The notes below the pieces were generated by a model. It was not told the origin of the DNA. It worked only from the letters and a program-made list of their open reading frames with translations, and made no database searches. Of a stretch of 64,000 bases of DNA, positions 1 to 13,050 are shown in pieces. The DNA is from Gemmatimonadota bacterium (GTDB lineage Bacteria; Gemmatimonadota; Gemmatimonadetes; Gemmatimonadales; Gemmatimonadaceae): contig JARIEV010000003.1 in assembly GCA_031127225.1 (NCBI GenBank), forward strand, positions 1 through 64,000, given 5' to 3'. The position numbers and the translations under genes are program-made. Position 1 is the first letter of the stretch, and each line of letters starts with the position of its first letter.

Positions 1-1
1 C

Positions 2-379
2 TGTACGCTCGACATCTACACCTGCCGGACGACCGACTTCAATTGCGGCATTTCGCCGGCGGTGCACGGTGACATCCAGCGTCTGGTTGACGGTGGCTAC
101 AGCGCCGACGAGATCATGGCCGCGATGACCCAGACGTACGGCGATTTCATCTTGATGCAGCCGCGCAAACAGGGGTTCAATCTGCTCGCGTGGTTTGCGC
201 CGTTCGCGGCGATCGGGCTGGGCGCGGTGGGGATCGGTGCCTTGCTGCGTAGCTGGCGTCGGAATGCGGACACGGCCGCCGTCCGGCGGGCGGCGGCACC
301 GGCCGCGTCCGACCGCGCACTCGATGCGACGCCCGACGAACTGGCGCGCCTCGATGCGGCGTTGCGCGAGGAGCGGTAG
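2..379 (+). CDS. ccmH: Cytochrome c-type biogenesis protein CcmH family (5' truncated by window edge)
   Basis: Frame open from position 2 (CTLDIYTCRTTDFNCGISPAVHGDIQRLVDGGYSADEIMAAMTQTYGDFILMQP...) followed by a TM helix; CcmH-like. Confidence 0.75.
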   Translation, partial: CTLDIYTCRTTDFNCGISPAVHGDIQRLVDGGYSADEIMAAMTQTYGDFILMQPRKQGFNLLAWFAPFAAIGLGAVGIGALLRSWRRNADTAAVRRAAAPAASDRALDATPDELARLDAALREER

Positions 380-984
380 TGATGCTCGCTGCGATCCCCG
401 AAGGGGCCGTGCCGCTCGTGCTGGGCACCGCGCTGGCGCTGACGGCGCTCACGCTGGTACTGTCGCCGCTCCTCTCGGGCGAGGCCGACGTCCGGGCCGC
501 GGACGACGCGCAGGATGCGCGCGAGGCGGCGCGTCGTCGTGCCGCACGGGCACGCCGCATCCGCGGCCAGGATGAACCGCTCGACGGCGCGGTGGCGGCG
601 CTCCGCGAAATCGAGTTTGACCGGGAAACGGGAAAGCTTTCGGACGACGACTACGCCGAGTTGAAAACGCGCTACACGCGTGAGGCACTGGCGGAGTTAC
701 GGGCCGCCGATGCGCGGGAGGCGGTGGTGGCGGGAGTCGGCGCGGCGCCGTTGTCGGTGGTGTCCGCGGATGCGTCGCTCGACCCCGTGGAAGCCGCCAT
801 CAGCCGGGCGCGCGCCAACCAGCGCTCGTGTGGTGTGTGTGGTCCGCGTCCCGAACCCGACGCCACGTATTGCTCGAGCTGCGGGCGGTACCTGCCCGGG
901 TGCTGTGCGCGCTGTGGCACCAGCGTGGATCTGGTGGGGTCACGCTTTTGTGGCGGTTGCGGCGAGCATCTCGCGGCGGCGTGA
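379..984 (+). CDS. CcmI-like N-terminal region (TM + ALREIEFDRETGKLSDDDYAELK) with C-terminal double zinc ribbon
   Basis: Directly abuts ccmH; C-terminal CGVCGPRPEPDATYCSSCGRYLPGCCARCGTSVDLVGSRFCGGCG. Confidence 0.6.
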   Translation: MMLAAIPEGAVPLVLGTALALTALTLVLSPLLSGEADVRAADDAQDAREAARRRAARARRIRGQDEPLDGAVAALREIEFDRETGKLSDDDYAELKTRYTREALAELRAADAREAVVAGVGAAPLSVVSADASLDPVEAAISRARANQRSCGVCGPRPEPDATYCSSCGRYLPGCCARCGTSVDLVGSRFCGGCGEHLAAA

Positions 985-1128
985 GGGCCAGGGGGATCTG
1001 ATGGGACGAGGCGAGGTGCCGGGTAACATCACCGTCACGTCGCCTTTTTCCTTCTTAAAAAGAAGCGGTGGTGCGGCTACGGTTTGGGTGAGATCAGTCC
1101 TGCTCCGTCACTTCTACGTCCGGACCCC

Positions 1129-4089
1129 ATGCGAGATCGCCTCTCCCGTGCCGCGCTGAGCGCGCTGGCCTTCGTCGCGTCGGCCTGCTCAAGCGCTGAC
1201 GTTGTCACGCCCGACGCGGCGACACCGGCGATCCCGCGCTTCTCGGTGACGTCCACGCGACCGACGGTCGTGATCAGCCAGATTTATGGTGGCGGTGGTA
1301 ACTCCGGATCCGTTTACCGGAACGATTTCATCGAACTGCACAACACCGGCACGACGTCGGTGAGTGTGGCTGGGTGGAGTGTGCAGTATGCGTCGACGGC
1401 TGGCACCACGTGGTTTGTGACCGCGCTTTCGGGCACGATCCCGGCGGGCGGCTACTACCTCGTGAAGCAAGCCGCCGGTGCTGGTGGAACGACGGACCTG
1501 CCGACTGCCGATGCGACGGGCACTACCGGTATGAGTGGCACAAGCGGCAAGGTCGTGTTGTCGTCGACGACGACGGTCCTGACCGGCACGTGTCCCGATG
1601 GCGCTGAGGTCGTGGATCGCGTTGGCTACGGCTCCACCAGCTGCGCGGCGAGCGATAATACCGCCGCGCTCACAAACACCACCGCCGCCCTCCGCGCCAG
1701 CAACGGCTGCGCGTGGACCGGCAACAATGCGGTCGACTTCAGCACCGGCGCGGCGGTCCCTCGCAACAGCACGACCACGGCGGTGCAATGTACGTCTGGC
1801 CCCGTCGTCGGTCCGATCGCAGCCGTCGTCGTCACGCCGACCACCGGATCAACGCCCATCGGTGGAACGCGCGCGTTCACCGTGGTGGCCAAGGACGCCG
1901 CTGACCTCACGGTCGCCAGCCCCGTCATCACCTGGACCTCGAGCGCGCCGCTGGTGGCCAGCATCAGCACGTCGGGCGTCGCCACGGCGCTCGATATCGG
2001 CACCACCACGATCACCGCGACGGCGGCCAACGGCGTGTTCGGCACGGCGACGATGACCGTGACCGAAGCGGCCTCGTTGCCGTCGGTGCGCATCAGTGAA
2101 ATCCACTACGACAATTTCGACGTGGATGTCGGTGAGGCCATCGAGATCGAAGCACCGGCCGGTACCGATCTGTCCGGATGGAAATTGGTGCTGTACAACG
2201 GAAGTGGCGGCGCAGCCTACAACACGCGAATGCTTGACGGAGTCGTTGCATCCAGCTGCAGTGGACGTGGCGTGTTGTATTTCGAGTATCCGGCCAATGG
2301 TATCCAGAACGGTGCGCCAGACGGTGTCGCATTGGTGAACGCGCAGGGTATGGTCGTCGAGTTCCTGTCGTATGAGGGTGCGTTCGCCGCGACGGACGGC
2401 GCCGCGGCCGGACTCACCTCGATCAGTCTGAGCAACGAGGAGAGTGCCGCGACGCCGGCCGGCAACTCGTTGCAACGCTCGCTCGCCAACACGTGGAGCG
2501 CTGGCCCGGAGAACTTCGGTGGCTGCAACGGCCGCACCGCCGGCGTGTTGCGCACGTCCTTCAGCTTCTCTGGTCGCGATTTGGCTGACCCTGCGCTTCC
2601 GGTCGGCTTTCAGGATCAGATCTTCGCGAATGCGTCGCGTCTCGGCGTGGCCGTCACCGGCACCTTCAGCTGGAGCAGCGACACCCCCACGATCGCCAGC
2701 GTCGATGCGAATGGCGTGATCACCGGACTGGCCGTGGGCAATGCTGTGCTGCGCGCCACGACGGCCGACGGTTTGTCGAGCGGTACCTACACGTTGCCCA
2801 TCGACGTCGCAATCGCGGGCAACACCGCGGCCTACGGCAACCACACAGAATTCGGCACGCCGGCCGACGGTACGCCGGCCGACGACTTTATCATCACGCG
2901 CCCGCAGTTCACGGTGTCGTACAGCAAGGCACGCAACACGCCGAACTGGGTGGCCTACAATCTCGAAGCCACGCATATCGGCGAGTTCGACCGCTGCGAT
3001 TGCTTCACGTACGATCCGGCGCTGCCGGCAGACTATCCGCGATACACCACGGCCGACTACACCGGTGCGGGAACCTTTGCCGGCTACGGCATCGACCGCG
3101 GCCATCTGGCGCGATCGTTCGACCGCACCACCGGCGCGCTCGACAACGCCCGCACGTTCTACTTCAGCAACATCATTCCGCAGGCCGCCGACAACAATCA
3201 GGGGCCGTGGGCGGCACTGGAAAACGATCTCGGAGCGCGCGCCCAAAACAGCAACAAGGAAGTGTTCATCGTGGCTGGCGTGGCCGGCAACAAGGGCACG
3301 GTCAAGAACGAAGGCAAGATCGTGATCCCCGAGTACGTCTGGAAGGTTGCCGTGATCCTGCCGCGCAATCAGGGACTCGCCAATGTCACGTCGCTCGAGG
3401 CCGCGGAGATTGTGGCGGTCGTGATGCCGAACGTGTCGGGTATACGCAATGTCCCATGGGCCACCTACAAGACCACGGTCGACTCGGTCGAAGCGCTCAG
3501 TGGCTACGACCTCCTCAGCCTCCTGCGCAACGACCTCGAAATCGCGCTCGAGAGCAACACCAAGCCGCCGGTCGCGGCGGTGAACGGACCGTTCAGCTCC
3601 ATCGAAGACGAATCGGTCGCCATGTCGGCGTCGGCGTCCACCGACCCGGACACGGATGCGCTCACCTACGCCTGGAGCTTCGGTGACGGCGCGACGGCTA
3701 CGGGCGTGAACACATCGCACGTGTACACCGCGTCGGGCACCTTCACGGTGCGGCTCATCGCCACCGATATCCGCGGCCTTGCCGATACGGTGACGACCAC
3801 CACCACGGTGCTCTCGCCGGCACAGGCGCTCGATAACACGGCCATCATGGTCGATGCGCTGGCCGGCACCGGCCGCGTGAACAAGGGCGTGCTCAACTCG
3901 CTCAACGCAAAGATCACTGCCGCCGCGAACTCGGTCCGTCGGGGCAACGCAACCGCCGCGATGAATCAGCTCGACGCGCTGATCAACGAACTCGATGCGC
4001 TGGTGCGGAGTCGTGGCCTCACGGACGCGCAGGCGGCGCCGATTCGCACCATGCTTACCCGCGTGATCCGCTCGCTGTCGATTTCGTAA
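1129..4089 (+). CDS. Secreted lipoprotein with lamin-tail-like domain, Big_2-like repeats, DNA/RNA non-specific endonuclease (NUC1-type) and PKD domain
   Basis: Lipobox-like ALAFVASAC; VVISQIYGGGGNSGSVYRNDFIELHNTG (LTD); nuclease motif YGIDRGHLARSFDRT; PKD-like YAWSFGDGATATGVNTSHVYTASGTFTVRL. Confidence 0.75.
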   Translation: MRDRLSRAALSALAFVASACSSADVVTPDAATPAIPRFSVTSTRPTVVISQIYGGGGNSGSVYRNDFIELHNTGTTSVSVAGWSVQYASTAGTTWFVTALSGTIPAGGYYLVKQAAGAGGTTDLPTADATGTTGMSGTSGKVVLSSTTTVLTGTCPDGAEVVDRVGYGSTSCAASDNTAALTNTTAALRASNGCAWTGNNAVDFSTGAAVPRNSTTTAVQCTSGPVVGPIAAVVVTPTTGSTPIGGTRAFTVVAKDAADLTVASPVITWTSSAPLVASISTSGVATALDIGTTTITATAANGVFGTATMTVTEAASLPSVRISEIHYDNFDVDVGEAIEIEAPAGTDLSGWKLVLYNGSGGAAYNTRMLDGVVASSCSGRGVLYFEYPANGIQNGAPDGVALVNAQGMVVEFLSYEGAFAATDGAAAGLTSISLSNEESAATPAGNSLQRSLANTWSAGPENFGGCNGRTAGVLRTSFSFSGRDLADPALPVGFQDQIFANASRLGVAVTGTFSWSSDTPTIASVDANGVITGLAVGNAVLRATTADGLSSGTYTLPIDVAIAGNTAAYGNHTEFGTPADGTPADDFIITRPQFTVSYSKARNTPNWVAYNLEATHIGEFDRCDCFTYDPALPADYPRYTTADYTGAGTFAGYGIDRGHLARSFDRTTGALDNARTFYFSNIIPQAADNNQGPWAALENDLGARAQNSNKEVFIVAGVAGNKGTVKNEGKIVIPEYVWKVAVILPRNQGLANVTSLEAAEIVAVVMPNVSGIRNVPWATYKTTVDSVEALSGYDLLSLLRNDLEIALESNTKPPVAAVNGPFSSIEDESVAMSASASTDPDTDALTYAWSFGDGATATGVNTSHVYTASGTFTVRLIATDIRGLADTVTTTTTVLSPAQALDNTAIMVDALAGTGRVNKGVLNSLNAKITAAANSVRRGNATAAMNQLDALINELDALVRSRGLTDAQAAPIRTMLTRVIRSLSIS

Positions 4090-4882
4090 GCGATTTCGGA
4101 GGGGCGTTCTTCGCTCGGACGCCGCGCCGCGTCCCCTTCGGGGGACGCGGCGCAGTGCCGTGCTGGGCGTCGGCGTCCTGCGCCGCCGCCGCGAGCAATG
4201 GATACGTGGCGCAGCCGGCGGTGAGCGGACAGGCCGTGCAATGGGCCACACGGGCGGTGCACACCAGCGCGCCCAGTTCCATCAGCGCCTGATTGTGCGT
4301 CCACGTGCTCTTGCCGGTGCGTGGCAACAGTTGTTCAGCGATCACCCACAGCTGCTTCAGGCCGGGCCCCGACTTCGGGTGCAGGTGCGGGGCGAACACC
4401 CGCTGCAGCACGCGCGCCACATTCGTGTCCACGAGTGCAGCGCGTTTTTCGTACGCGAACGACGCCACCGCTCCTGCGGTGTACGCACCCACGCCCGGCA
4501 ATTCGCGCAGAGCCACCGGTTCGCTGGGAATCACGCCGTCCTGCTCAGTCGTGACGTGCCGCGCGAGGGCGTGCAGGTTGCGTGCGCGGGCGTAGTACCC
4601 CAGCCCCTGCCACGCTTCCATCACCTTTTTCGGGCGGGCATCCGCGAGCGCCTGCAGATCGGGAAAGTAGTCGAGGAAGCGGCGGTAGAAGTCGAGCACC
4701 CGCGATACCTGCGTCTGCTGGAGCATCAGCTCCGACACGAGAATCCGGTAGGGATCCCGTGTGTGGCGCCACGGCAGATCACGGCGGTGCTTCCGGAACC
4801 ACGCGTGCAAGCGACGGCGGAACGCGGCGGCCGCGTCGGGAGCAACAGTCTGGGCGGGCGGGGCGGGTCGACGGGGTGCCAT
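4055..4882 (-). CDS. mutY: A/G-specific adenine glycosylase MutY-like (HhH-GPD with 4Fe-4S), short form
   Basis: SELMLQQTQVSRVLDFY, GVGAYTAGAVASFAY, VDTNVARVLQRVF, C-X6-C-X2-C-X5-C cluster motif. Confidence 0.8.
   Translation of the reverse strand: MAPRRPAPPAQTVAPDAAAAFRRRLHAWFRKHRRDLPWRHTRDPYRILVSELMLQQTQVSRVLDFYRRFLDYFPDLQALADARPKKVMEAWQGLGYYARARNLHALARHVTTEQDGVIPSEPVALRELPGVGAYTAGAVASFAYEKRAALVDTNVARVLQRVFAPHLHPKSGPGLKQLWVIAEQLLPRTGKSTWTHNQALMELGALVCTARVAHCTACPLTAGCATYPLLAAAAQDADAQHGTAPRPPKGTRRGVRAKNAPPKSLTKSTASGSRG
4124..4153. terminator. Perfect 13-bp stem with TTCG loop at convergent gene ends
   Basis: GCGCCGCGTCCCC-TTCG-GGGGACGCGGCGC, lies within the 3' coding end of mutY. Confidence 0.6.
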
Positions 4883-4939
4883 CGGGGCAGAACCTAGCGA
4901 CCGCGCGGCGCGACCGCACTCGGCAACCCGCGCGGCCCG

Positions 4940-6643
4940 TCAGTGCCGCTCGATGCCGTCCAGCCGTCGCCGCGCCATCACCAGCGGCACCACGGTCGCC
5001 GCCACGCACGCCGCCGCAGCCGCCACGAATGGCAATACCATGTCGGCCGGCGTGCGCGCCCACCCAAAATGCTCGGCCACCACGTACCGCGCTGCCGGCC
5101 GCCCCGTGAGATAGGCCACCGCGCCGATCAGGACGATCGCCGTCATCATGAACAGCAGTCCGCCGAAGGACGTCGGAATCTGCGCAGCATTCTCGGTGTC
5201 GAATTGCGGATAGAAGGTGCCGTAACTCAGCGCGAGCGCCGTGAGCGGGAACACCAGCCCCGTGATCGCCGCGATCGATACCAGGTGCACGAAGGGTCGC
5301 ACCCCAAGCATCAGGTTGGTGCACCCCACCAGCACGAGCGCCAGCAACAGCAGGGGCACCGCCCCCACCCAGAACTTGGCCCAGAGCAGGTCCGACATCC
5401 GGAGCGGACTGGATCGCAGCAGCCACAGCGCCCGCCCCTCGAGACTCACACTCGGGAACACGAACCGCGCCGCAATAGAGGCCAGCACGAACCCGGCCAG
5501 CGCCAGATTCAGGAACGGGATCACGTTGCGCAGCAGCTCAGTCATCCCCGCGCCGGACAACGGCAGATACCGCACGTTGGCCACGTACACCACCAGCAGC
5601 ACCGCCAGCATCACCAACTGCGACCACTGCGTGCTGTCGCGCATGAACACGCGGAGCTCCTTCAGCACCAGTTCGCGGCGCGTGGTGCTCAGGAACGACA
5701 GCAGGCGGTCCAGCAGGGGGCGCCCGGTGCGACGCGCCGACCGCTGGCTGGCTCCCTCCTGCGCCATGCTGTACGCACGGTGCCATCCCCGCCCGTACGA
5801 CAGCTGCCCGATCAGCGTCAGCGCCGCCGCCACGCCCCACAGGCGCACGAGCGGAAACCACGCCGCCCGCCCGTCCAGGAACTTCACGATCGACTCGGCC
5901 ACCCACTCACTTGGCAACCACGGCGACGACGGCGTGTCGAGCGCCGCGATGAACTGCATGAAATTCTGGAAGCCTTCCGGCCGGGCCAGCTGTTCCGGAC
6001 GCGCCGCACGGAACAACAGCACCAAGCCGCACACCGCCATCGCGGTGATCACGCTGAGCAGATCACGGGTGCGACGGGCGGGGAATACGTTCACCAGCAG
6101 CAGCGTCACGGTTGATCCGGCCGCCGCCGGGATCAGGAAGAACGGGATCAGCACCGCGCACGCAAAGGCGATGAACAACACGTTGGCCTTGTACGCCACG
6201 CCATAGGCGGCGAACAGCGGAATCAGCAGCAGGGCGACCATCCAACTGGAGTGCAGCGCCGTTTCCAGCAGCCGCGCCCGGAACAGGGCGCCAGTTCGGA
6301 TCGGCGCCGCCGCCAGCTGGTCGAGGTCACGCGCCAGAAAGCAATTCGACAGCGCCGCGATGGTGTTCGACAGCAGCAGAATCGAGCCGAACGACAGCAG
6401 GATCATCGACAACAGCTTGGCCGCCAGCAGGGCGCCGATGTCCTCGGCGCTGCGGAAGTAACGCAGCAGCTTCAGGGAAATTACGAAAGCGGCCAGCCAG
6501 AAGAGCGCGCCCAGCGTGCTCACCACCAGCAGCCGTCGGAGGTCGCCCTGCTCGTGCCGTCGCATCCGGTGACGTGCCATCTGCCACTTGGGAGCAAGCA
6601 ACTGCCAGGTGGTGGTGGCCGGCAGCGCCGCGCCCTCAGGCAT
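4940..6643 (-). CDS. ABC transporter permease (multi-TM exporter)
   Basis: 567 aa with many hydrophobic segments; overlaps start-to-stop with adjacent ABC ATPase. Confidence 0.7.
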   Translation of the reverse strand: MPEGAALPATTTWQLLAPKWQMARHRMRRHEQGDLRRLLVVSTLGALFWLAAFVISLKLLRYFRSAEDIGALLAAKLLSMILLSFGSILLLSNTIAALSNCFLARDLDQLAAAPIRTGALFRARLLETALHSSWMVALLLIPLFAAYGVAYKANVLFIAFACAVLIPFFLIPAAAGSTVTLLLVNVFPARRTRDLLSVITAMAVCGLVLLFRAARPEQLARPEGFQNFMQFIAALDTPSSPWLPSEWVAESIVKFLDGRAAWFPLVRLWGVAAALTLIGQLSYGRGWHRAYSMAQEGASQRSARRTGRPLLDRLLSFLSTTRRELVLKELRVFMRDSTQWSQLVMLAVLLVVYVANVRYLPLSGAGMTELLRNVIPFLNLALAGFVLASIAARFVFPSVSLEGRALWLLRSSPLRMSDLLWAKFWVGAVPLLLLALVLVGCTNLMLGVRPFVHLVSIAAITGLVFPLTALALSYGTFYPQFDTENAAQIPTSFGGLLFMMTAIVLIGAVAYLTGRPAARYVVAEHFGWARTPADMVLPFVAAAAACVAATVVPLVMARRRLDGIERH

Positions 6644-7391
6644 CCAACACCTCGATCAATTCCCGCGCGACGAGGTCACCGGTGAGACGCAGGAAGATGT
6701 CCTCTAGCGCGTCGTCGGTGCCCGAACTCCGGCGCAGCTCGTCCATCGTGCCGCACGCCACGAGTTCGCCCTGCTGCATGATGCCGATCCGGTCGCACAT
6801 CCCCTCGGCGATCTCGAGCGTGTGCGTGGACATCATCACCGTGTGACCACGTCGGGTATACTCGCGGAACAGGTCCTTCAGGATGCGCGACGACTTGGGG
6901 TCCAGTCCCACCATCGGTTCGTCCACGACGATCACGGCGGGCCGGTGCACGAACGCGCTGGCGATGATCAGCTTCTGGCGCATGCCGTGGCTGTAGCTCT
7001 CCACCAGCTCATTTCGCCAGGCCTCGAGATCGAACAGGGCAAGCAACTCCTGGCCGCGGTTCTCCACCTCGGGCCCTTGCTCGCCGTACAGTCCCGCACT
7101 GAAGCGCAGGAACTCGATCCCGGTGAGCTTCTCGTAGATGAAGGGGCGGTCCGGGATGAAGCCCAGGGCCCTCTTGGCTTTCAGTGGGTCGGCCCGGAGG
7201 TCGTGGCCGGCGATCCGGACGGAGCCGCTGGTCGGCTGCAGGATGCCGGCGATCATCCGCATGGTGGTCGTCTTACCGGCCCCATTCGGCCCTAAAAAGC
7301 CGAACAGCTCACCGGCAGGCACCACGAGGTCCAGCGAGCGAACCGCCGTGAACGACCCGTACCGCTTACAAAGCGCATTGATCTCGATCAT
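6636..7391 (-). CDS. ABC transporter ATP-binding protein
   Basis: Walker A GPNGAGKTTTMRMIAG; VVDEPMVGLDPKSS. Confidence 0.92.
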   Translation of the reverse strand: MIEINALCKRYGSFTAVRSLDLVVPAGELFGFLGPNGAGKTTTMRMIAGILQPTSGSVRIAGHDLRADPLKAKRALGFIPDRPFIYEKLTGIEFLRFSAGLYGEQGPEVENRGQELLALFDLEAWRNELVESYSHGMRQKLIIASAFVHRPAVIVVDEPMVGLDPKSSRILKDLFREYTRRGHTVMMSTHTLEIAEGMCDRIGIMQQGELVACGTMDELRRSSGTDDALEDIFLRLTGDLVARELIEVLDA

Positions 7392-7535
7392 GCCTAAAGG
7401 ACGATGGAGTGCTACCCGCGCGCAACTTCTTCGATCGGGGCACGGTTCCGGACCGGGTTGCCGCCCCCCAGCCGGCGCGGATTGGCCCCGCAGCGGGGTT
7501 GTCTTGCCCGTCGGCTCCCCGCACCTTCAGGGACT

Positions 7536-10445
<2,910 letters not shown>

Positions 10446-10453
10446 CGTCGATC

Positions 10454-11122
10454 ATGGTTTCTCTACTGGATATTATCGGTCCCGTCATGGTGGGGCCGAG
10501 CAGTTCGCACACCGCCGGCGCCTGCCGGCTCGGTCTGCTCGCGCGTTGTCTCGTGGGCGGCACCCCCGAACGTGCCCGCATCGAGCTGCACGGCTCCTTC
10601 GCGCGCACCGGGGAAGGACACGGCACCGATAAGGCCATTGCCGGTGGCCTGATGGGATTCCGCCCCGATGACGAGCGACTGCGCACCGCGCTCGACATCA
10701 TGGAGCGCGAGGGGCTCGACTTTCAGTTCGAGAAAACATCGCTGGGTGATGACAAGCATCCCAACACGGTCCGCATTTCACTCGAACGTGGTGATCGCAC
10801 GTCGCAGATGGTGGGCGCGTCGCTCGGCGCCGACCGCGTGATGGTCACCGAAATCGACGGGTACCCGGTGGAAGTGCCCGGGAACCTGCACACCATCGTA
10901 CTCGTGGCCGAAGATGTGAAAGGATCCGTCGCGCGCATCGCGGGGCTGCTCGCCGAGGCGAACTGCAACATCGCCACGCTCAAGCTCTCGCGGAAAGAGC
11001 GCGGCGGCGACGCGTTCATGGTGATCGAAGTGGATGACCAACCGGACGAAGCGGTGCGCGACGCGATCCGCGCACTGCCGTGGGTCACGTGGGCGTTCCG
11101 TCTCGACAAGGTGAGTGCCTGA
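10454..11122 (+). CDS. sdaAB: L-serine ammonia-lyase, iron-sulfur-dependent, beta subunit
   Basis: IIGPVMVGPSSSHTAGACRLG; C-terminal ACT-like domain. Confidence 0.9.
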   Translation: MVSLLDIIGPVMVGPSSSHTAGACRLGLLARCLVGGTPERARIELHGSFARTGEGHGTDKAIAGGLMGFRPDDERLRTALDIMEREGLDFQFEKTSLGDDKHPNTVRISLERGDRTSQMVGASLGADRVMVTEIDGYPVEVPGNLHTIVLVAEDVKGSVARIAGLLAEANCNIATLKLSRKERGGDAFMVIEVDDQPDEAVRDAIRALPWVTWAFRLDKVSA

Positions 11123-12006
11123 TGTATCGCTCGCTGGCCGATGCCATCCGCGACGCGGAGGCGCGCGGCGTGACCCTGTCGCAAGTCGCGCTCGAAGTCG
11201 AGGCGAAAGATCAGGGGCGCACCATCGAGAGTATCCGCGATGCGCTGCGGCGCGCGTTGGTGGTAATGCGCGAGGCGGTCAATCGCGGGATGGTGGGGGA
11301 CCTGCGGTCCGCGTCGGAACTTGTTGGCGGGGACGCGGCGAAGCTGCGCACCGGACCCGATGGACCCTTGGCGAATACTCCGTTCCGGGACGTCTTGGCG
11401 CGCGCGATCGCGGTGCAGGAAGTGAACGCGGCGATGGGTGTGATCGTGGCCGCGCCGACGGCCGGCGGCGCCGGGGTGCTACCGGCGGTGCTGACGGGTT
11501 TGGCCGCTGCGCGGGGCATCGACGACGAGCGCGTCATCGATGCGTTGGCCACAGCGGGACTGATCGGCGCGGTGGTGGCCGAGCGCGCGTCGCTGTCGGG
11601 CGCCGAGGGTGGGTGCCAGGCCGAGACCGGAGCCGCCGCCGGAATGGCCGCCGGTGCGGCGGTCGAGATGCTCGGTGGGTCGCCGCGTCAGGTCGGTCAC
11701 GCCACGGCGCTGGCGCAACAGGGCACGCTGGGGTTGGTGTGCGACCCGTTGGGGGGGCTCGTCGAGTTGCCGTGCGTCTTCCGTAACGCCACCGGCGCCG
11801 CCATCGCGCTCGCGGCCATCGAGATGGCTATGGCGGGCATTGAGTTCGCGATCCCGGCCGACGAGGTCATCGACACGATGGGCGAGATCGGTGCGAGTAT
11901 GGATGTGCGCTATCGCGAGACCGCCGGCGGTGGACTCGCGGCCACGCCGACGGGCCGCCGGCTGGCGCGTGAGCGGCTGTACGACCTGAAGCGTGCCGGG
12001 GGCTAA
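11122..12006 (+). CDS. sdaAA: L-serine ammonia-lyase, iron-sulfur-dependent, alpha subunit
   Basis: VIVAAPTAGGAGVLPAVL, EGGCQAETGAAAGMAAGAAVEMLGG; start overlaps sdaAB stop. Confidence 0.92.
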   Translation: MYRSLADAIRDAEARGVTLSQVALEVEAKDQGRTIESIRDALRRALVVMREAVNRGMVGDLRSASELVGGDAAKLRTGPDGPLANTPFRDVLARAIAVQEVNAAMGVIVAAPTAGGAGVLPAVLTGLAAARGIDDERVIDALATAGLIGAVVAERASLSGAEGGCQAETGAAAGMAAGAAVEMLGGSPRQVGHATALAQQGTLGLVCDPLGGLVELPCVFRNATGAAIALAAIEMAMAGIEFAIPADEVIDTMGEIGASMDVRYRETAGGGLAATPTGRRLARERLYDLKRAGG

Positions 12007-12934
12007 CTCGACGGGCCGGGCGGTGCTCGGACTGCTGCTGCTGGTCGCGACGGCCTGCGGCCGCGTCACCACACGGAACGATCGGCAGTGGGTCGTGCCC
12101 GGTGAGCCGGCGTTGCGCGGCCTCGTGCAGGTGGGAGCGTTCACCGATCCGCAGCTTCGCGAGGCCTCCGGCAGCGTGTCCAGCGCGAGCGAGCCCGGTG
12201 TGTTCTGGTCGCAGAACGACAGCGGCAACGACGCGGTGCTCTTCGCGTACGATTCCGCCGGGACGTCGCGGGCGCGCGTGGTGGTCACGGGGGTGAAGAA
12301 CACCGACTGGGAGGCGATCGCGCCCGGTCCGTGCCCCTCAGGGCGCTGCCTGTACATCGGCGACATCGGCGACAATCTCGCGGTGCGCCGCGCGGTGTCC
12401 GTGCTGCGGGTGGCCGAACCGTCGACGGCGACGGCCCGAACCGTCAAGCCACAGCGCCTGCGCGTGGAGTATGCGGGGGGCGCGCGCGACGTGGAGGCGA
12501 TGTGGGTCGCGCCTGACTCCAGTATCTGGTTCGCCACCAAGCGTCCTGCCAAGGACGTGGCCGGTCGTGCCCGGCCGTCGAGGCTCTTCCGGGTGTCGTC
12601 GCCCGATTGGAGCGGACGTCGCACGGCCCGCGCCGAGCTCGTGGACTCGCTGCCAATCGTGCCGCTGGGATCGATTGCGCGCGACTGGGTCACCGACGCG
12701 GCGCTCTCGCCGGCGGTATCCGACGGTCGACGCCGGTTGGCCGTGCTGACCTACGGATCGGTCTACATCTTCGACGCCGATCCGCACACCGGTCGCCCCG
12801 GTGCGCTGCTGGCACGTTGCGCGGTGCCGCTCTGGGAGACGCAAACCGAGGGGATCACCTGGTTGCCCGACGGGCGGGTGCTGCTGGTAAACGAGGGACG
12901 CGGCGGCCGGCTCTACGCGGGCTATTGTCCCTGA
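11993..12934 (+). CDS. Hypothetical lipoprotein, possible beta-propeller-like
   Basis: Signal/lipobox LGLLLLVATAC; overlaps sdaAA stop. Confidence 0.6.
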   Translation: MPGANSTGRAVLGLLLLVATACGRVTTRNDRQWVVPGEPALRGLVQVGAFTDPQLREASGSVSSASEPGVFWSQNDSGNDAVLFAYDSAGTSRARVVVTGVKNTDWEAIAPGPCPSGRCLYIGDIGDNLAVRRAVSVLRVAEPSTATARTVKPQRLRVEYAGGARDVEAMWVAPDSSIWFATKRPAKDVAGRARPSRLFRVSSPDWSGRRTARAELVDSLPIVPLGSIARDWVTDAALSPAVSDGRRRLAVLTYGSVYIFDADPHTGRPGALLARCAVPLWETQTEGITWLPDGRVLLVNEGRGGRLYAGYCP

Positions 12935-13050
12935 GTCCCCGATGCGACGGCTCCGTGCAGGCGGTACATTCGGCACGCGTGGACACACTCGGCGAAACCC
13001 ACGGCGTACGCCGCCGTACGGACCAGTCTCCGAACCTCAAGGAATAGACT

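Noticed and set aside
1849-4251. 800-aa minus-strand ORF
   Set aside because: Antisense to a clear multi-domain CDS; Arg/His-rich composition typical of GC-rich shadow ORFs.
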